DNA from: Gammaproteobacteria bacterium
GTDB lineage: Bacteria > Pseudomonadota > Gammaproteobacteria > Xanthomonadales > SZUA-36
Direction: 5' to 3'
DNA: 64,000 nt
Assembly (NCBI GenBank): GCA_021772915.1
Contig: JAJFLB010000055.1
Coordinates: 16,401-80,400, forward strand
The notes under the pieces are model-generated. The model was not told where the DNA came from. It was given only the letters and a program-made list of their open reading frames with translations, and made no database searches. Below are positions 56,095-64,000 of the stretch, in pieces. A program made the translations under genes and the position numbers. How positions within the stretch are numbered: position 1 is the stretch's first letter; the number at the start of each line of letters is the position of its first letter.

Positions 56095-56703
56095 TTAACC
56101 CTGATCAGAACCATACTCATACCAGTTGCTTAATTTGTCCACCAGTTCATCAAGCCCGGTTTTTTTACTGGCTGAAAAAACCTGTACGCTGGCGGTGCCC
56201 GGCAGTTCACACTGAACTTTAAGTAACGTGGCTTGCGCCGGACCACGCTTCAGCTTGTCCGCCTTGGTCAGTAATATGTGGCAGGGGAGACCCTCGGCAT
56301 CACACCAGGCCAACATTTGCTCGTCGAATTCTCGCATGGGATGACGGATATCCATGACGAGCACAACACCACGTAAACACTGGCGGGTTTGAAAATATCG
56401 TTGCATGACCTGTCGCCAGTGCGATTTGAGTGTGGCCGATACCTTCGCGTAGCCATAGCCGGGCAAATCCGCAATTCGCCGCTCCTGATCCAATTCGAAG
56501 ATCACAATCTGCTGCGTTCTGCCGGGTGTTTTACTCGTCCGGGCGAGTGATTTCTGATCCGTTAACACATTGATTGCACTCGATTTTCCTGCATTTGAGC
56601 GACCTGAAAAAGCAACCTCTATACCGCCATCTTGTGGCAGTTGTTTCAACTCGTGGGCATTGAGCACATAATGGGCAATGCGGAACGGATTTGGCTTCTT
56701 CAT
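56095..56703 (-). CDS. engB: Ribosome biogenesis GTPase EngB/YsxC (YihA)
   Basis: 202 residues. G1 GRSNAGKSSAINVLT, G2-like region SKTPGRTQQI, G3 DLPGYGYAKV, G4 LTKADKL and G5 FSASKKTG. It is essential for 50S assembly in many bacteria. Paired divergently with cytochrome c4 as in Pseudomonas-type genomes. Confidence 0.96.
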   Translation of the reverse strand: MKKPNPFRIAHYVLNAHELKQLPQDGGIEVAFSGRSNAGKSSAINVLTDQKSLARTSKTPGRTQQIVIFELDQERRIADLPGYGYAKVSATLKSHWRQVMQRYFQTRQCLRGVVLVMDIRHPMREFDEQMLAWCDAEGLPCHILLTKADKLKRGPAQATLLKVQCELPGTASVQVFSASKKTGLDELVDKLSNWYEYGSDQG

Positions 56704-56812
56704 TGCTCAATTCTCATATTTTTCTGTCTTATGGCTGGAACGCCTGCAGCTAAAACGGGATAATAGCCGACCATTTTGATCATTGTACGTAAACTATCCT
56801 GGAGAGTACGAA

Positions 56813-57451
56813 ATGAAGCATCTAATGCAACTCGCAGTTGGCCTGTCGTTGCTGATCACTTTCCCTGTTTTTGCAGCTGGCGACGCGGGCGCCGGACAAG
56901 GTAAGTCAACCTTGTGCGCGGCATGCCATGGTGCAGATGGTAACAGTGTTGTTCCAAACTGGCCCAAGATAGCGGGCCAGCATGCCGCGTACCTGCAACG
57001 TCAACTGGCCTTGATCAAAAGTGGGTTGCGCCCGGTCCCGGAAATGGCGGGAATCGTAATGGGTCTGAATGATCAGGATATCGCCGACCTGGCGGCGTAC
57101 TATGCAAACCAAACGACCAGTGTCGGAATAACAGACACAGGGTTACGAGTCATCGGTGAACGGCTTTACCAGGCAGGTAATCCCGCAACAGACATACCGG
57201 CTTGCATGGCATGCCACGGGCCGCTTGGTGAGGGTAACCCGCTGTCTGGTTATCCGTCCGTTGGAGGGCAACACGCTACTTATACCGAAAAGATGCTAAC
57301 CCGGTTCAAGGCTGGCGATTCATGGGGTGCTGACGATGCCAGCAGTAATATCATGACAGATGTTACTCTTAGAATGACTGATGAGGAAATCAAAGCTGTA
57401 GCAAGCTACATTCAGGGTCTGCATGCATCTGCAACTGGCGATGGGAATTAA
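56813..57451 (+). CDS. Dihaem cytochrome c4
   Basis: About 212 residues from ATG at 56813, GGAG 8-9 nt upstream. Signal peptide MKHLMQLAVGLSLLITFPVFA. Two similar haem domains with CAACHGADGNS (about 33) and CMACHGPLGEGNPLSGYPSVGGQHATY (about 132), each with a distal Met region (EMAGIVMGL; SSNIMTDVTLRM). It is a periplasmic electron carrier to cytochrome oxidases. dsbA follows in the same direction. Confidence 0.93.
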   Translation: MKHLMQLAVGLSLLITFPVFAAGDAGAGQGKSTLCAACHGADGNSVVPNWPKIAGQHAAYLQRQLALIKSGLRPVPEMAGIVMGLNDQDIADLAAYYANQTTSVGITDTGLRVIGERLYQAGNPATDIPACMACHGPLGEGNPLSGYPSVGGQHATYTEKMLTRFKAGDSWGADDASSNIMTDVTLRMTDEEIKAVASYIQGLHASATGDGN

Positions 57452-57520
57452 ATTGGTCGGGAACAACCACCGTTGAAAATTGTCATTAGGCCAACTGCTA
57501 AAAAAAGTGGAGTAATCAAG

Positions 57521-58153
57521 ATGTCTTACAAAACACTATTTGTCTTAAGCCTGTTACTTGGTGGACAACTGGCGCAGGCCCAGCAGGACAGGTACGAGGA
57601 AGGTCTCCATTACTTCAAACTGGACCAGGCTGAGACTCCGGCTAAGTCTGACTCTATCGAGGTCACCGAAGTCTTCAGTTATGCATGTACGCACTGCAAT
57701 ACGTTTGAACCGTATATGCAAAACTGGATGAAATCCAAACCGGAAAATGTCAAGGTAAATCGTTTGCATGTTACCTTTGGTCGCAAATCCTGGGAAATGA
57801 TGGCCCGGGGTTACATCACTGCAGAGATGCTGGGGATCGCGGACAAAAGCCACGTGGCCATGATGGACGCAATCTGGAAGGACCGTCGGCCATTTCGCAG
57901 TGTGGACGACCTGGCTGATTTCTATTCGGCATTTGGTGTCGAGAAAGATGCCTTTCTCGCCAATTACAAATCGTTTGCCGCTGACAGCCAGTTGCGCAAA
58001 AGCGAACGCGACGTCCAGTTGTTTGGTATCCGTGGCACACCCACGATTATGGTGAATCGTAAGTATCGGATTGCAACCAGCACCGAAGTGACCAGTTTGG
58101 ATGCTTTGCTTGAAATTTTAGACTTCCTGGTGGCGAAAGAATCCAACCGGTAG
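57521..58153 (+). CDS. dsbA: Thiol:disulfide interchange protein DsbA (CTHC active site)
   Basis: 210 residues from ATG at 57521, with GGAG upstream. Signal peptide MSYKTLFVLSLLLGGQLAQA, thioredoxin fold with EVFSYACTHCNTFEP (CxxC) and the cis-Pro loop IRGTPTIMVN. The CxxC dipeptide is Thr-His rather than the Pro-His of E. coli DsbA. It oxidises cysteines of exported proteins; c-type cytochromes in this window also need periplasmic thiol handling. Its TAG stop is the first triplet of a palindromic repeat. Confidence 0.93.
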   Translation: MSYKTLFVLSLLLGGQLAQAQQDRYEEGLHYFKLDQAETPAKSDSIEVTEVFSYACTHCNTFEPYMQNWMKSKPENVKVNRLHVTFGRKSWEMMARGYITAEMLGIADKSHVAMMDAIWKDRRPFRSVDDLADFYSAFGVEKDAFLANYKSFAADSQLRKSERDVQLFGIRGTPTIMVNRKYRIATSTEVTSLDALLEILDFLVAKESNR

Positions 58154-58178
58154 GACCGTCGAGCTTGCTCCTCGGGAA
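58151..58178. repeat. GACCGACGAG-family palindrome, decayed copy
   Basis: TAGGACCGTCGAGC-TT-GCTCCTCGGGAA. TAG at 58151 is the dsbA stop. A second decayed arm (AACGAGCATATTCGTCGG) follows near 58218. Confidence 0.7.
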
Positions 58179-58354
58179 TGATAGCCATATAAACACATAG
58201 TACCTGGACGCACACGTCCCGCAGTAACGAGCATATTCGTCGGAAAGCACATGAGTTCGCGGCGACTTTCGTCGTCATTCCAACAAATCCCCACGGTTGA
58301 CTCGCCGGCCCATTCCGGTATTCTGTTGTTTCCTTACCACACCCTGACTGGCCA

Positions 58355-59737
58355 ATGTCGCAAGCACAAATCCTGGTCGTTGATGACGAACCTGATATTC
58401 GGGAACTCGTAAGAGAAATCCTTGAGGATGAAGGCTACCCGGTACAGGTGGCACACGATGGTGAAAGCGCTCGGTTAATCTATGCACAGCAAAAACCTGA
58501 TCTGGTATTACTGGATATATGGATGCCGGATGTCGACGGTATCACATTGCTGAAAGAATGGTCGGCAAGCGGTAACCTGGAGTCCCAGATAGTCATCATG
58601 TCAGGTCACGGCACTTTGGAGACAGCCGTTGAGGCCACCCGTCTGGGTGCCTGTGATTTTGTCCAGAAACCATTATCACTGGCGAAATTGCTGGCGACTG
58701 TTCGTAAGGCCCTGGATACAAAACCGCAGCCGACCGTCTCCAATAGATCCTCCCGGGAAAAACCAGTCACTGCTCCATTGGGCAGCAGTCCGGCCATGCG
58801 CGTACTGCTCGGCAATGCGAAACAGGCGGCGAAGAGTACGTCACCGGTATTGATCACCGGGGAGACTGGTAGTGGCAGAGAGACATTGGCTCGTTATGTC
58901 CACCAATTGTCTCCCGCCCCGGGTGATATGGTCTTGCTGGATCACACGCAAGCCAGTGACAAAAATACACGCAGGTATCTTTTTGGTTCCGTTATCGACG
59001 GAGAATCTGTTGATGGCCTGCTGGACGAAGCTTCCGGTGGAGTGCTGTTTGTGCCGGAGTTACATGAACTTTCTACCAATATACAAGGCTTGCTCAATAA
59101 CACGCTCGAATCGGGTGTCTACTCACCTCAGGGCAGTGGGGAGCCGAGGCCGCTTGCCTGTCGCTTCATCTGCGGTGCCTCCGAGCATCTGGAACAACTG
59201 GTCGAGGATGGACAGGTGCTTGCCGCACTGTATTTTCGCTTGAATGTTTTACCTCTGCGGGTCCCCCCTTTACGAGAGCGACCGGATGATATACCGGAAA
59301 TGGTGAGGTATTTCTCCGACTGGTTTCCGGTCCACGAAAACCTGCCTTACCGTCAGTTCTCCGTGTCAGTCCAAAACCGCATGCGTAACCACAGCTGGCC
59401 GGGTAATGTACGCGAATTGCGCAACCTCATAAAACGGCTACTCGTGCTGGGCGCAGAGGGTGAGGTTTCCATGCAGGAAGTTGAAAGCGCGTTCAGTCAC
59501 AGCGCCAGGAGCATGGAGTCTTCTGCCCATGGTCGAGAGGAATTATTCGAATTGCCATTGCGTGAAGCCCGCGAGCAATTTGAACGTGAGTACCTGACGT
59601 ACCAGTTGCAAAAGGCCGGCGGCAGCGTCGGCAAACTTGCCGAATCAGTAGGTATGGAGAGGACACACCTGTACCGCAAACTCCGCTCGCTGGGAATTGG
59701 TCCCAAATCTGCCTCCCGTGAAGGTCGAAAGAAATGA
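58355..59737 (+). CDS. ntrX: NtrX-like response regulator with degenerate AAA+ domain
   Basis: 460 residues. The receiver domain is intact (LVVDDEPDIREL; phospho-Asp in LVLLDIWMPDVDG, about 53; IVIMSGHG; FVQKPLSL). The central sigma-54-activator domain is altered: Walker A reads GETGSGRE (Lys to Arg), Walker B reads GGVLFVPEL (Asp to Pro), and the sigma-54 contact loop GAFTGA is absent (LFGSVIDGESVDGLLDEAS). The Arg-finger/sensor region LYFRLNVLPLRVPPLRERPDDIPEM and the Fis-type HTH (AGGSVGKLAESVGMERTHLYRKLRSLG) remain. It probably binds DNA without remodelling sigma-54 RNA polymerase. It overlaps trkA by 4 nt; the cognate kinase NtrY is at 35819. Confidence 0.9.
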   Translation: MSQAQILVVDDEPDIRELVREILEDEGYPVQVAHDGESARLIYAQQKPDLVLLDIWMPDVDGITLLKEWSASGNLESQIVIMSGHGTLETAVEATRLGACDFVQKPLSLAKLLATVRKALDTKPQPTVSNRSSREKPVTAPLGSSPAMRVLLGNAKQAAKSTSPVLITGETGSGRETLARYVHQLSPAPGDMVLLDHTQASDKNTRRYLFGSVIDGESVDGLLDEASGGVLFVPELHELSTNIQGLLNNTLESGVYSPQGSGEPRPLACRFICGASEHLEQLVEDGQVLAALYFRLNVLPLRVPPLRERPDDIPEMVRYFSDWFPVHENLPYRQFSVSVQNRMRNHSWPGNVRELRNLIKRLLVLGAEGEVSMQEVESAFSHSARSMESSAHGREELFELPLREAREQFEREYLTYQLQKAGGSVGKLAESVGMERTHLYRKLRSLGIGPKSASREGRKK

Positions 59738-61110
59738 AAATTGTTATTTTGGGTGCCGGACAAGTCGGTTCAACAGTGGCAAATGCACTGGTCCATGAAG
59801 AAAATGACATTACCATTGTCGACAAGAATGAGCGCCGGTTAAAAGAACTCCAGGATCTAATGGATATACGGTGTGTACTGGGGCACGCCTCCCACCCAAA
59901 AGTGCTGGAACGGGCTGGCATCGAGGATGCAGACCTGGTTATCGCGTTAACCAACAGCGATGAAGTCAACATGGTCGCCTGCCAGATCGCCTATACGCTT
60001 TACAACGTCCCTACCCGTGTGGCACGGGTGCGGTCTGTAGAATATACCGAGCATCCGGAGTTGTTTCATCGTGAACATTTCCCGGTCGACGTGCTGATCA
60101 GTCCCGAGCTGTTGTTGACCCAGTACATCTCCCGCCTGATCGAATACCCCGGCGCCCTGCAGGTCATGGATTTTGCCGATGGGCGCGCACAGCTTGTGGC
60201 CATCAAAGCCGAGTTGGGCGGTTTGTTGGTTGGGCAGAAGTTGTACACACTACGCCACCACATGCCAGCGCGATCAGATGCCCGGGTGGCCGCCATTTAT
60301 CGCGATGGCCAACTCGTTTTGCCCGATGGTGACACCATCATCGAGGAAAATGACATGGTTTTTTTCCTGGCTGCAAAACGACATATTCTCACGGTCATGA
60401 AGGAACTCAGACCTCTGGACAATCCGGTCAGAAGGGTGATTCTTGCCGGTGGTGGCAATATTGGCAAGAGCCTGGCCCGGCGACTGGAACGTGACCACCA
60501 CGTTAAGATTATTGAACGAGACCCGGTCCGGGCAGAGGCTATCGCAGAAGACCTGTCGAAGACCATCGTACTGGTCGGGGACTGCGCAGATGAGAATCTG
60601 CTACGCGAAGAAGCCGTTGAGAACACCGATGTTTATTGCGTACTCACCGACGACGACGAGGCCAATATTCTGTCCGCTTTACAGGCCAAACAGATGGGCG
60701 CGAAGAAAGTCATTGCGATCATAAACCGACCATCCTACGTAGATCTGATGGAGTCCGGAAATATTGATATCGCTGTTTCACCGCAACAGGTCACCATCGG
60801 TACACTGCTAACACACATACGCCGGGGTAGCATGGTCCGTGTACATTCTTTACGCCGCGGTGTGACGGAGGCTATCGAAGCAGTGGCCCTGGGTGACCGT
60901 CGTGATTCAAAGGTTGTTGGCCGGTCAGTGGAAGAGCTGGACTTGCCTCAGGGCACCACCATTAGCGCCATAGTCAGGGGCGAGGATGTCATCATTGCCC
61001 ACCATGACACCGTGATCGAAGAGTACGACCACGTATTGCTATTTGTACCTGACAAGAAACAGATTCACACCGTGGAGCGCTTGTTTCAGGTTAGCGCATC
61101 CTTTATATGA
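59734..61110 (+). CDS. trkA: Trk potassium uptake regulatory subunit TrkA
   Basis: 458 residues, two RCK-N/RCK-C modules. First Rossmann: MKIVILGAGQVGSTVANALVHEENDITIVDKN; second: RRVILAGGGNIGKSLARRLERDHHVKIIERD. TrkA-C domains contain AVALGDRRDSKVVGRSVEELDL. It binds NAD(H)/ATP and gates TrkH. The ATG overlaps the ntrX stop, and trkH overlaps its own end. Confidence 0.97.
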   Translation: MKIVILGAGQVGSTVANALVHEENDITIVDKNERRLKELQDLMDIRCVLGHASHPKVLERAGIEDADLVIALTNSDEVNMVACQIAYTLYNVPTRVARVRSVEYTEHPELFHREHFPVDVLISPELLLTQYISRLIEYPGALQVMDFADGRAQLVAIKAELGGLLVGQKLYTLRHHMPARSDARVAAIYRDGQLVLPDGDTIIEENDMVFFLAAKRHILTVMKELRPLDNPVRRVILAGGGNIGKSLARRLERDHHVKIIERDPVRAEAIAEDLSKTIVLVGDCADENLLREEAVENTDVYCVLTDDDEANILSALQAKQMGAKKVIAIINRPSYVDLMESGNIDIAVSPQQVTIGTLLTHIRRGSMVRVHSLRRGVTEAIEAVALGDRRDSKVVGRSVEELDLPQGTTISAIVRGEDVIIAHHDTVIEEYDHVLLFVPDKKQIHTVERLFQVSASFI

Positions 61111-62567
61111 AGCACCGCAGAACGGCCACCGTACAACGGGTTGTTGGCTTCCTCATCGCTGGCGCCAGTCTGATGATGATACCGCCAGCACTGGTTTCCT
61201 GGTGGTACCGAGACGGCACGGCCAGCCTGTTTTTGCTTAGCGCTGTCGTCCTTTTTATCGTCGGGATGGCGATCTTTCTGCCGGTGCGCCAGGTGCGGGA
61301 GGAATTACGTTTACGTGATGGATTTTTAATCGTCGCGGTCTGTTGGCTAGCCCTGGCATTGGTGGGAGCATTGCCGTTTTTGCTGTTGGCACAACCCGAA
61401 ATCTCCTATGTTGATGCCGTGTTCGAGTCCATGTCCGGTCTGACCACCACCGGTGCAACGATACTTGTAAACCTGGATAGTCTGCCACGTGGCGTGTTGT
61501 ATTACCGTCAACAACTCCAGTGGCTGGGTGGGCTGGGTATTGTAGTGTTGGCGGTTGCCATATTGCCCATCCTGCGTATAGGTGGCATGCAGCTTTACCG
61601 CGCGGAAACCCCCGGACCTCTGAAAGACAGCAAGCTGACGCCACGGATCACTGAAACAGCAAAGGCCTTGTGGTTGATCTATCTTGGGATTACCGTTTTG
61701 TGTGCGCTGGCGTACTGGCTCGGAGGTATGACCATGTTTGATGCGGTCGGCCATGCTTTCAGTACCGTTGCCATCGGTGGTATGTCAACGCACGACTCCG
61801 GTTTTGCCTGGTTCAGTAACCCCACACTGGAGGCAACCGCGACGGTCTTCATGATGGTTGCCGGTATCAATTTTGCCATCCACTTCACCGCGTGGAAACG
61901 TGCCAGTTCCCAAGCCTATTTTCAGGATCCGGAGCTCAGGGCGTTTGCTTCGCTGTTGCTTGGTTTTGCCATTCTTACAACTTTTGCCCTGTACCTGAAT
62001 GGCACCTATGGGTCTATTGCAGAGGCCGCACGATACGCGAGTTTTCAGGTGGTGTCGGTCATGACGACAACCGGCTTCACCACTGCGGACTTTTCCCTCT
62101 GGCCGGGGTTCATTCCAATCATGTTGATCTGTATTGCGTTTATTGGCGGCTGCGCTGGCAGCACTTCCGGTGGCATGAAGGTTATCCGTGTCATGCTTTT
62201 GTACCGGCAAGCCATACGTGAAATTCGCAGACTCATACATCCCCACGCCGTCATACCGGTGAAAATTGGTGGTCGAAAAACATCAGCGGCCGTTATGGAT
62301 GCAGTTTGGGGCTTTTTCTTTTTATATGTCGCCGTCTTCGTTCTGATTACCATCGCACTCAACGGCGTCGGAGTAGACCCGGTCACTGCATATGCAGCAG
62401 CAGCGGCCTGTATTACCAACCTTGGCCCTGGCCTGGGTGATGTCAGTGCCAACTATGCCGGTTTGAATTCCACAGCCAAGGTTATTCTGAGCTTTGCCAT
62501 GCTAATGGGTCGCCTGGAGATTTTCACCCTGTTGGTCCTGTTCACACCCGCTTTTTGGCGCGATTGA
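61107..62567 (+). CDS. trkH: Trk potassium channel subunit TrkH
   Basis: 486 residues, about ten membrane segments with four selectivity-filter repeats: SGLTTTGATIL, STVAIGGMSTHDSGF, VMTTTGFTTADFS and ITNLGPGLGDVSANY. It imports K+ driven by the proton motive force with TrkA. It is followed by palindromic repeats rather than a classical terminator. Confidence 0.97.
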   Translation: MKHRRTATVQRVVGFLIAGASLMMIPPALVSWWYRDGTASLFLLSAVVLFIVGMAIFLPVRQVREELRLRDGFLIVAVCWLALALVGALPFLLLAQPEISYVDAVFESMSGLTTTGATILVNLDSLPRGVLYYRQQLQWLGGLGIVVLAVAILPILRIGGMQLYRAETPGPLKDSKLTPRITETAKALWLIYLGITVLCALAYWLGGMTMFDAVGHAFSTVAIGGMSTHDSGFAWFSNPTLEATATVFMMVAGINFAIHFTAWKRASSQAYFQDPELRAFASLLLGFAILTTFALYLNGTYGSIAEAARYASFQVVSVMTTTGFTTADFSLWPGFIPIMLICIAFIGGCAGSTSGGMKVIRVMLLYRQAIREIRRLIHPHAVIPVKIGGRKTSAAVMDAVWGFFFLYVAVFVLITIALNGVGVDPVTAYAAAAACITNLGPGLGDVSANYAGLNSTAKVILSFAMLMGRLEIFTLLVLFTPAFWRD

Positions 62568-62619
62568 TCTGACAGACCATTCCACTTGCGACTTTGTGGG
62601 CTTGAGATTCAACCCACCT

Positions 62620-62757
62620 TAGGACCGACGAGTTTATTCGTCGGGAACCGTTCCCGACCAGCAAACTGGTCGGTCCTACAATAAACCTGTTCCCGACCAG
62701 CGAGCTGGTCGGTCCTACAATGAACCTGTTCCCGACCAGCGAGCTGGTCGGTCCTAC
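62620..62757. repeat. GACCGACGAG-family palindromes, four-hairpin cluster
   Basis: One hairpin TAGGACCGACGAG..TTCGTCGGGAACC, then three hairpins GTTCCCGACCAGC-RR-CTGGTCGGTCCTAC separated by AATRAACCT, a 35-nt direct repeat. The stem variant CGACCAG/CTGGTCG differs from CGACGAG/CTCGTCG on both strands, so pairing is kept. Minus-strand TAG at 62756-62754 is the stop of the acyltransferase gene. The cluster lies between convergent trkH and lpxL-like genes. Confidence 0.9.
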
Positions 62758-63632
62758 TTGTAAAATGCAGGCTCGCCGTTGGGACGCTTTCGAAAGCGCT
62801 TGTAGGCCCATAGATACTGTTCCGGATCTACTTCGACGCATTGCTCTATGCCGAGATTAACCGCCGTTACTGCAGCACGGATATTTTCGCTGTAGATGGA
62901 CTCTTCGGCTTCAAAAATATGCATGCAATAACGACCCTTTTTGCGTCGCTCACAAATGACAAACACGACCCTGGAGCCCAATCGCTTTGCCACCCGAGGC
63001 AGTATCACGCCGGTAAACGCTTCAATCTGGAAGAAGGGAGCAAATTGACCCTCACCCATGCTGGGCTCCTGGTCCGCAGCCAGCCCAACGGTATGACCGG
63101 CTTTGAGGTACTTAACCATGGTTCTGAGACCAGATCGATTTGTAGGTACATACTGCGCTCCGCCACGACTTCGTTTCTTCAACAGCACGGCCTCGATGTC
63201 CGGGTGTCTTCCCGGCTTATAAAGTATTGAACCCTGCAACACCTGCTGCATGTATAAACCAGACAATTCCCATGCGCCACCATGAACCCCGGCAACGATC
63301 ACACCCAGTCCGGCTCGTTGAGCCGCGTGGTAGTGCTCCATGCCCTGTGTCTCATCAAAGCGACTGAAAATCTTTTCCAGCGGCCAGTGCCATAGCATAC
63401 CTGCTTCCAACACACCCCTGACATAGTGTGTCATGCTGGACCGCGCACAGATTTCCAGTTGACCCGCATCCATGTCCGGATACACCGCTTTCATATTCAA
63501 TCGGGTGACGCGTCGTTTGCGGGGGGACAGGTACCACAATGCTCCCGCCAGCGGTGGGGCAATAAATTCACCCACGTTTGGTGTAATCCAACTGAGTACG
63601 CGCATGACTACGCTGATGAGTAACAGTTTCAT
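62754..63632 (-). CDS. LpxL/HtrB-family lipid A acyltransferase
   Basis: 292 residues from ATG at 63632 (MKLLLISVVMRVLSW). One N-terminal membrane anchor, then VTRLNMKAVYPDM, the HX4E catalytic motif in AGVHGGAWELSGL (about 120), VPTNRSGLRTMVKYLKAGHTVGLAADQEPSMGEGQFAPFF and VFVICERRKKGRYCMHIF. It adds a secondary acyl chain to lipid A or a related lipid at the inner membrane. Which lauroyl/myristoyl type cannot be told. Its TAG comes from the palindromic repeat. Confidence 0.9.
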   Translation of the reverse strand: MKLLLISVVMRVLSWITPNVGEFIAPPLAGALWYLSPRKRRVTRLNMKAVYPDMDAGQLEICARSSMTHYVRGVLEAGMLWHWPLEKIFSRFDETQGMEHYHAAQRAGLGVIVAGVHGGAWELSGLYMQQVLQGSILYKPGRHPDIEAVLLKKRSRGGAQYVPTNRSGLRTMVKYLKAGHTVGLAADQEPSMGEGQFAPFFQIEAFTGVILPRVAKRLGSRVVFVICERRKKGRYCMHIFEAEESIYSENIRAAVTAVNLGIEQCVEVDPEQYLWAYKRFRKRPNGEPAFYK

Positions 63633-63737
63633 CACCGAACAGCCAAGTCCTGCCATGCTGTAATATGCAGGGGACTATCTTTCATATTGAACCAACACGT
63701 ACGGACGATATGCGGGTCAAACCTAGTACTCCGTCCA

Positions 63738-64000
63738 TGTGATAACTGCGAGTTCAGCGAGTTGGGAAGTGGTTGACCGTGGGGTTGCAGCACGCAGGTA
63801 ATGGCCCGGTCCTTGCCAAGTGATGCGGCACCACGGACGACCGCTTCCCAGCTCGCCCACAGGGAGGTACCCAGATGTCCCCACTGCGTCGCCTGAGGGC
63901 GCCTACTCTTGGTGCAGCCCTTGAGAAGGACCGGGCCATTCTCTGCTGTCTGCGTCTTGTCCTGAAACATCTGGGTACCTCTGAATCCGTAGTTATCACA
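63738..64000. mobile_element. Structured three-arm inverted-repeat element, copy 2 (reaches window end)
   Basis: Outer arm: TGTGATAACT..TTCAG (63738-63757) with its complement at 63981-64000, 17 of 20 pairs. Second arm: 15 bp GAGGTACCCAGATGT (63864-63878) with 63967-63981. Core arm: GGGAAGTGGTTGACCG (63764-63779) with 63834-63849, almost identical to copy 1. Loop-loop pairing: AATGGCCCGGTCCTT (63800-63814) is an exact complement of 63926-63940. No ORF of note. The element may extend beyond the window. Confidence 0.78.

Overview
The window reads as a chromosomal segment of a gammaproteobacterium. Housekeeping genes sit in gammaproteobacterial orders (def-fmt-rsmB-DUF4390-ntrY, LysM-dprA-smg-topA-tsaC-hemF, polA/DUF2782, engB/cytochrome c4/dsbA, ntrX-trkA-trkH), and there are LpxL-type and TonB-receptor envelope genes. 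I cannot assign an order or genus. No tRNA, rRNA, CRISPR array or complete insertion sequence was seen.

0-3.2 kb: the end of an unknown gene, a bidirectional terminator, a TonB-dependent receptor and a divergent methyltransferase. 3.2-18.6 kb, minus strand: one 15-kb operon-like run, korA-korB-(unknown 320-aa protein)-rnfB-giant PFOR-rnfC-D-G-E-A-Cys-rich peptide-apbE, mostly joined by 4-nt stop/start overlaps. It couples two oxygen-sensitive 2-oxoacid:ferredoxin oxidoreductases to the ion-pumping Rnf complex, with the flavin transferase for RnfG/RnfD included. 18.9-26.5 kb: a membrane protein, a transglutaminase/TPR lipoprotein, a decaheme cytochrome of the OmcA/MtrC type, and a RACo-like corrinoid-protein activator followed by an internally deleted pterin-binding methyltransferase. 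Palindromes of the form TTGAC-N4-GTCAA (FNR/DNR-like) lie upstream of both the kor-rnf operon and the decaheme gene, suggesting shared low-oxygen control.

26.6-41.3 kb: tsaD, folB-folK, a pteridine-reductase-like SDR, a MidA methyltransferase, slt-epimerase-cca, a TauE exporter and def-fmt-rsmB-DUF4390-ntrY. 41.4-62.6 kb: LysM protein, dprA, smg, topA, tsaC, hemF, polA, DUF2782, a lone TRAP small permease, trmH, a TolB-like propeller, aroE, engB, cytochrome c4, dsbA, a degenerate ntrX, trkA and trkH. 62.7 kb to the end: an LpxL-type acyltransferase and a structured element.

The most unusual content is non-coding. Two elements of about 260 nt (42685-42943 and 63738-64000) share a three-armed fold. 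One arm is conserved in sequence, two arms are rebuilt from unrelated complementary sequence, and a loop-loop pairing is kept by compensatory changes. One copy sits where the dprA start codon should be. A second family of GGACCGACGAG palindromes recurs at six places and in four of them supplies the stop codon of the neighbouring gene. In one place it has expanded into a 17-nt tandem array. A third, 397-bp inverted-repeat element follows hemF.
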